From positions 310,001 to 374,000 of the forward strand of contig NC_011689.1 in assembly GCF_000150955.2 (NCBI RefSeq): DNA of 64,000 nt, read 5' to 3'. A program made the translations under genes and the position numbers. This document shows, in pieces, positions 60,485 to 64,000 of this stretch; the first letter of the stretch is position 1, and each line of letters begins with the position of its first letter. The notes below the pieces were generated by a model. It was not told the origin of the DNA. It saw only the letters and a program-made list of their open reading frames with translations, and searched no databases. The DNA is from Phaeodactylum tricornutum CCAP 1055/1 (lineage: Eukaryota > Bacillariophyta > Bacillariophyceae > Surirellales > Neidiaceae).

Positions 60485-62163
60485 TCAAACGAATTGACTC
60501 TTCGAGCTATGACGTCAAAGTACAGACCCTCCCCCTCAGATGCCTCCACTTGGAAGCCAGAAAACAAGGGAACTTTTTTTATGCACTCCCATCGAGATGG
60601 TTCTGCTGGATTATTTATATGCATGTACATAAGTGTACGGCACGCCGCGATTCGAGTTACAATTAACCGTCACCTCGAAAAGTGTAAATGGATCAAACGA
60701 CAAAGTTATGATCGATACTACAAACGAAACAGCAAACGAGGCGAGTTTACAATGAAGACACGCTAAACCTTTTGCCGTTGTCCCGTTTCTTTCCCATGGC
60801 TGCTTTTGTATGGTGAGTGCTGCACACCAGACAAAATGGTTTGAGAATATTGATCTGCTCGTGGGGAGCGAAAAAGCAACTCGTGTGTTGCGATTTTATT
60901 TTGACAGTCTGTGCCCTCGTATGCATTCCTTATTTCTATTTGAGAGGCGTTGCCGCCAGTAAAAGATGGCTTTCTATCCTTGAGCTCTCTGAAGGAGAAA
61001 TGGAAGGCGATCTCGAAGCAGCTTGGCCCTACCACCAATCGCCGCTTTGCCAGTTCGGGTGCTCCGGTTTCTGATCGTTGGGCCTACTCAAAATTCTTGT
61101 ACCACAATGGTGACACATCCTGCGGTGCATGTGATAGCAAGTTCTGTATATTCGAGATTACGAAGCTCTTTTCGCCGACACCGAATGCGTATGGTCGAGT
61201 TGTTTGTTTATCGGTGCCAACGATTCCGTAAAGTCAGTCCTCATGCACATTGTCGCTACTCGGTGAAAGATAGACCCGGCGAGCTGCCAAAGTCTTTGGC
61301 TTGAGCTCATTTAGTGAAAGTCTTCTTTTCTTCATTTCCACTGTGGCTACTTGGATTGCGATCAAAGGAAATGCGCCATGTGACCATTGTTGGAGACCCC
61401 GCTTCTCCCATGGCGCATGGCCAACATTTCCCCCGCGTCCCGTTGGCCTACGTAATTTAGCCGTGAGCGCTGTCAGTTGCAGCTACTACAAGAAAAGACA
61501 TTCGCACAGTGGCATTCATCAGGCAAAAGACTGGTGGTGTATCCACACTAAATGTGCAATTGCTGTTCAAAACTCCTGGAGTCCTGGCGACAGTTTGTTC
61601 TCTGTATGCTTGGGGTAAAGTATTCACAGTCAACTGCTGTGAAATAGATAAATCGAAGCTTGACGGGTTGGAAGCAGCTCATCCATGCCAGCGCGATACC
61701 TCCGTTATATCATACACAGAGCATACACCAAGCATTGGATTATTTTCTAATTGCTAATTTTACTTAAAAGCCGTTTCGCGCTCAATCAAAAGTACTTAGA
61801 AATTCTCAGATTCGGCCGAAATAGCGATTTTTTCATGTCGCAGAGGCCGAAAGAGCGGTTTTCCTCAAAGATTTTCTATACAGGAATATTTGCGAACATC
61901 ATCTGTAAATACTTAGATCCAGTGTATTTTTTCCGAAATAGTCTCGTTTTTACCCCTGCTCTACCCGAACATTGGATTTCTCGTTTAACTGTAAAACGTA
62001 AAAATCTTCTCTAAATGTGTAAATGCCTAGGTAATTCTTTATCGGTGAGTTGCGCTCTATAGGGTTGAATAAATCGTGTACCGGAAAGAAGTGGCTGTAG
62101 AAAGATATTGGCGGAAAGAGAAGTGGACGACCACTTTTTCACTACCTAAATCTCGTTATTTCT
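60485..62163. other. long intergenic region
   Basis: 1.7 kb with no supported gene. Frames of 80-105 codons (60950-61231, 61023-61304, 61301-61618, 61509-61757, all +) contain Cys and His clusters but no recognisable domain, and could be decayed element sequence. One palindromic 9-mer is at 61624-61632. Confidence 0.35.
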
Positions 62164-64000
62164 CTACGCGGCAGGTCCTGCCTCGGCAGCAAATTTGCGC
62201 TCGTAGATTCGCTTTTCGACGCCTCTAATTTCATCTTTGAGGTTATCAGAAGCAGATTTAATTTGCTTCTCAATTGCATGCTCCAGATAAGTCATGCGTC
62301 CTGTCCATTCTTCTGCCTCTTCATTGTTATGGTCAGTGTCTGACTTCGTTTTGTCATACAGACCAAAAAGCCGTCCTCCGACTAAGCCAATAAGGTATGT
62401 TGACCATGTGTCAACCTTGTCAGTTTGTCGGGTGATCCCTGCAGGTAACCTTTTTCGCAAAGCTTTATCGAAAGTGAACACTATTACAACACAAAGGGCT
62501 AGTGTCAAAACAACACAGAGCAATGCCACTGAAAAACAAGCCAGTGAAATTGAAATGAGACAGACTCGACAAAGCAGGTACAGCCTTATGTGGACTCACA
62601 TGTGAACAAAGTAACAAAGCTAAAACCGTTGCCCCTGACCACTACAATAGCTCGAGTGACGAGGTATATTTCCGAGTTCATAGCGGTACCGATAATTGCC
62701 AAGAGGATCAACCACCGTCCGAATCTGCTTCCTGATTTTACAAATGTTTCAAAACGTTCTCCAAACCCTGTGACCACCAATGGTGCTGCCCCAGGTCGCA
62801 GGAAGGACTCTAAAGCCGATGTTTGCGCCACAAATTGCACTCGAGCTCTGCCAAACAGCAGCATGCTGCTGATTTTGGCCTTTTCGTATGAATCCGAAAT
62901 TACTGCAATCAGTACATTCAGGAGAACAACAACGCCGAGCAGCGTGAAAGCAACAAAGATGATAATCATTGCGTTTGTCTCCTTGTAGTCGTCTAATTCG
63001 AATTCGCCAAGTAGCAAACCGTACATGCGGAGATAGTATACGAACTGCTCTGAGGAGCAAAAATCTTCTGCGGGTCCACTTAATGTGCCCGCTTCTTCAT
63101 TCACAATACAAAATTGACCGTTGTCCTTAGTACTGAGAGCGATGTGCATCATGTCCCCAAACATAAAAAGAATAACAATCAAAACGACCATGAAGTAACG
63201 AATGTCTTTCAGAATCTGTATCAGAGCGAGAATGAACGTAGACATTTGGCGATTAAGGACTTTTAAAATTCCGAGAATTTTGACCCAGAGAAGCGCGAGA
63301 ATAAAGGCATTTAGTCCTTGACGATACGATCCAGGATTCCGGTCATTCCAAATGATAGCAATTAGAGTTAGAACAATTGCACTGATATCAAAGAATACCC
63401 AGACGTTGGAGAAGTATGTGCGAAACACTTGTGTCGAAATATTCAAAAGTGCCAGTGCTTCACATGCCTTGCGGAGGAAGTAATTTACACAAATAAAAAT
63501 CACTATTTGTGTAGGTACGTTTCCTGTGAGAAAGAACTTCGGGTTAGATCCTATTTTTTTGTACCAGCAATTGGGGGAAATTCACCTACCAACAGCTGTT
63601 GATTCTCCTCTTCCTTGAAACTCCACATCGTTTCCTGTAAGAGATGGAGCGTGCAGCATATAGTTAGCGTATTCTTTCTGCAAAACTAATTTGTCTCAAA
63701 AACTTACTAAAAGCCATAAGAAGAACCAAGTGTAGACAAAAATCAATCAGCACTAGCGCAACAACAAAAGGGCGTCCAAGATTTTTGCTCATCACATGCC
63801 ACACCACCGATGTGGAAGCAGCCCTTTCCGTTTCTCTAGCATCCATTGTCACAAGTGAGGCAATGAGCCCTTCGAGCTGATCGACTTTGCCGAAAGCTAA
63901 ACCCTTCTCGTCAACAAAGTTGTCTTGATCACCAGATTGGATAGTACGGAAGCCTCCAACGTAGTCTTCAACGGTCGATTCAGACATCAAAACAAGGTAG
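62164..64000 (-). CDS. TRP/polycystin-like ion channel (5' partial)
   Basis: Four exons on the minus strand: 64000-63708 (open to the window edge), 63634-63590 (a 45-nt micro-exon), 63523-62600 and 62528-62164. Introns are 73, 66 and 71 nt. The 541 visible residues include membrane helices FVVALVLIDFCLHLVLLMAF, VWVFFDISAIVLTLIAIIW, LNAFILALLWVKILGIL and DIRYFMVVLIVILFMFGDMM. A pore-like segment EQFVYYLRMYGLLLGEFELDDY is followed by the long S6 IIIFVAFTLLGVVVLLNVLIAVISDSYEKA. The S6 and post-S6 pattern is that of TRP and related Ion_trans channels. The exon encoding the last membrane helix (LCVVLTLALCVVIVFTFDK) ends in a charged, coiled-coil-prone tail. The start lies outside the window. Likely a cation channel in the plasma or an internal membrane. 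Confidence 0.85.

Noticed and set aside
60950-61757. Zinc-finger or transposase gene in overlapping plus-strand frames
   Set aside because: Cys and His residues are present but spacing fits no zinc-binding motif, and no frame exceeds about 105 codons.
1-64000. CRISPR arrays, operons with ribosome-binding sites, rRNA genes
   Set aside because: No regularly spaced direct repeats or rRNA sequence seen. Introns and targeting peptides show nuclear eukaryotic DNA, so bacterial operon logic does not apply.

Overview
The window looks like nuclear DNA of a pennate diatom, most probably Phaeodactylum tricornutum or a close relative. This rests on compact genes with few, short GT-AG introns (66-258 nt), signal peptides ending in diatom plastid-type motifs, three copies of a stramenopile DUF6824 gene, and a Ty1/copia element of diatom (CoDi) type. 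The species name is inference; no search was run.

Region by region. 1-2449: end of a Tudor-like plus BRCT protein, running off the left edge. 2455-8695: an ERMARD-like DUF4209 protein, a mitochondrial-carrier protein with two introns, and sphingosine-1-phosphate lyase. 9578-10144: a small protein of unknown role ending in a prenylation-type CVVL. 11484-26238: accessory region with three DUF6824 paralogues (two on +, one on -), an HD-like protein and, between them, a whole-looking copia element (17684-24877). 27940-33328: elongation factor ELOF1, a coiled-coil protein made of exact 28-residue repeats, a secreted or plastid TLDc-like protein and an aspartate aminotransferase. 33449-50725: a gene-dense core with a COG7-like tether, a kinesin, a methyltransferase, a RING-armadillo protein, a homocysteine S-methyltransferase, a cation/Ca exchanger, PRMT7 and a sulfotransferase. 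51199-59662: two related membrane-anchored kinase-like proteins enclosing a plastid-type CRAL-TRIO protein and a K+-dependent vacuolar proton pyrophosphatase. 59847-60484: a 638-bp DNA-transposon derivative with perfect terminal inverted repeats. 62164-64000: a TRP-like ion channel running off the right edge.

Most genes are unrelated housekeeping functions, so no pathway unit spans the window. The most striking shared signal is a palindromic 9-mer, TSACWGTSA. I found it 17 times, always outside coding sequence and often within about 30-300 bp of a first ATG. It is a candidate core-promoter or initiator element. Starts were set at the first in-frame ATG, because several longer frames begin only at GTG or TTG. 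Splice junctions were placed by hand and checked for reading-frame continuity and total length divisible by three.
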